Source of the DNA: Phoenix dactylifera
Taxonomy: Eukaryota > Streptophyta > Magnoliopsida > Arecales > Arecaceae
Assembly: GCF_009389715.1 (NCBI RefSeq)
Contig: NC_052409.1
Coordinates: forward strand, 7,613,605 to 7,677,604
DNA length: 64,000 nucleotides
Direction: 5' to 3'
In this document: piece after piece, positions 63,347 to 64,000 of the stretch
How positions within the stretch are numbered: the first letter of the stretch is position 1
Layout of the letters: each line of letters opens with the position of its first letter
The notes under the pieces: model-generated
The model's database searches: none
Told to the model about the DNA's origin: nothing
The model's input: the letters and a program-made list of their open reading frames with translations, nothing else
Program-made: the position numbers and the translations under genes

Positions 63347-64000
63347 TACCTCGGGGAGGACGCAGATGCTTTCCCTGCTCGCCCGGTGTGCGGGCTGGTG
63401 TCGGGGTTCCGACCCCACATCAGATGGCGCTAGAGGAAGGGCCCCGGCCATGCACAGACCTTCCCGCTGGGGGGGCTGTGTTGTGGGATGGGGTTCCCAG
63501 TTTAGTCCCACATCGGGTAATCAGCGGAAAGGTCTGTGCCTTAAATGGGGGGTGCAAACACCTCTTCTCATCGAGGCGCCTTTTGGGACAAAACCGTGAG
63601 GGTAGGGGGCAACCTCCGCGGACCCCCGCGCCGTCAGGGCTCGGGACTGTCATTGGGCCACGGCCCTGGGCGACCTCCCGCAGACCCGAAGCGGCAATCC
63701 AAGAGCGGACAATACCTCGGGGAGGACGCAGATGCTTTCCCTGCTCGCCCGGTGTGCGGGCTGGTGTCGGGGTTCCGACCCCACATCAGATGGCGCTAGA
63801 GGAAGGGCCCCGGCCACGCACAGACCTTCCCGCTGGGGGGGCTGTGTTGTGGGATGGGGTTCCCAGTTTAGTCCCACATCGGGTAATCAGCGGAAAGGTC
63901 TGTGCCTTAAATGGGGGGTGCAAACACCTCTTCTCATCGAGGCGCCTTTTGGGACAAAATCGTGAGGGTAGGGGGCAACCTCCGCGGACCCCCGCGCCAT
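63331..64000 (+). mobile_element. Tandem TRIM array, plus orientation, cut by the window edge
   Basis: A partial LTR (about 63331-63422), a 54-bp spacer (63423-63476), a full 312-bp LTR (63477-63788), a second 54-bp spacer (63789-63842) and the first 158 bp of another LTR. These are the same family as 61483-62524 but in the opposite direction. The gag fragment joins the first LTR near AATCCCAGAGCGG, inside the LTR rather than at its end. Confidence 0.92.

Overview
The window is plant nuclear DNA. It has introns with GT/AG borders, plant-specific protein families, LTR retrotransposons, MITEs, microsatellites, and GC-rich first exons beside AT-rich introns. The gene set and the style of the repeats fit a commelinid monocot, possibly a palm. 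That placement is inference, because no marker in the window fixes the species. There are no operons, CRISPR arrays or rRNA/tRNA genes that I could support.

Layout. (1) Positions 1-13,372, minus strand: the 5' part of a BZR1-type beta-amylase gene (BAM7/BAM8-like). Five exons are visible and the gene runs off the left edge. Exon 4 carries two compensating 1-nt indels with a stop codon between them. Intron 3 is swollen by a 4,987-bp LTR element (5,055-10,041) with 1,033-bp LTRs, a 5-bp target duplication and three kinds of internal tandem repeat. Intron 1 holds a 37-nt-arm hairpin. (2) 13.4-17.2 kb: AT-rich intergenic DNA ending in a 376-bp hAT-type MITE. (3) 17,762-18,206, plus: a small two-exon gene for DNA polymerase delta subunit 4. 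(4) 19.2-19.7 kb: a relic of a cytokinin dehydrogenase gene, then an intact 567-bp TRIM (20,810-21,376). (5) 23,129-23,875, minus: an intronless gene for an uncharacterised plant protein with AACGG (MSA-like) motifs upstream. (6) 24.7-26.8 kb, minus: a decayed LINE. (7) 30,239-31,660, plus: a GT-3-type trihelix transcription factor. (8) 35,027-35,818: a Mutator-type non-autonomous element with a C-rich core. (9) 37,562-59,010, plus: a complete 14-exon acyl-CoA oxidase 1 gene encoding 664 aa and ending in a peroxisomal SRL signal, with a 2.2-kb solo LTR in intron 2. (10) 60.3 kb: a possible orphan first exon. (11) 61,483-64,000: tandem TRIM LTRs in opposite orientations on either side of a Ty3/gypsy-type gag fragment, running off the right edge.

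The genes do not form one pathway. Acyl-CoA oxidase 1 acts in peroxisomal beta-oxidation, including jasmonate synthesis. The BZR-BAM protein and the trihelix protein are expected nuclear regulators, and the polymerase subunit belongs to replication. The less ordinary material is in the mobile elements. The 5-kb element, the TRIM array and the gag fragment share one 17-nt primer-binding site, and the array at the right edge is arranged as a large inverted repeat. I found no clearly new multi-gene system.
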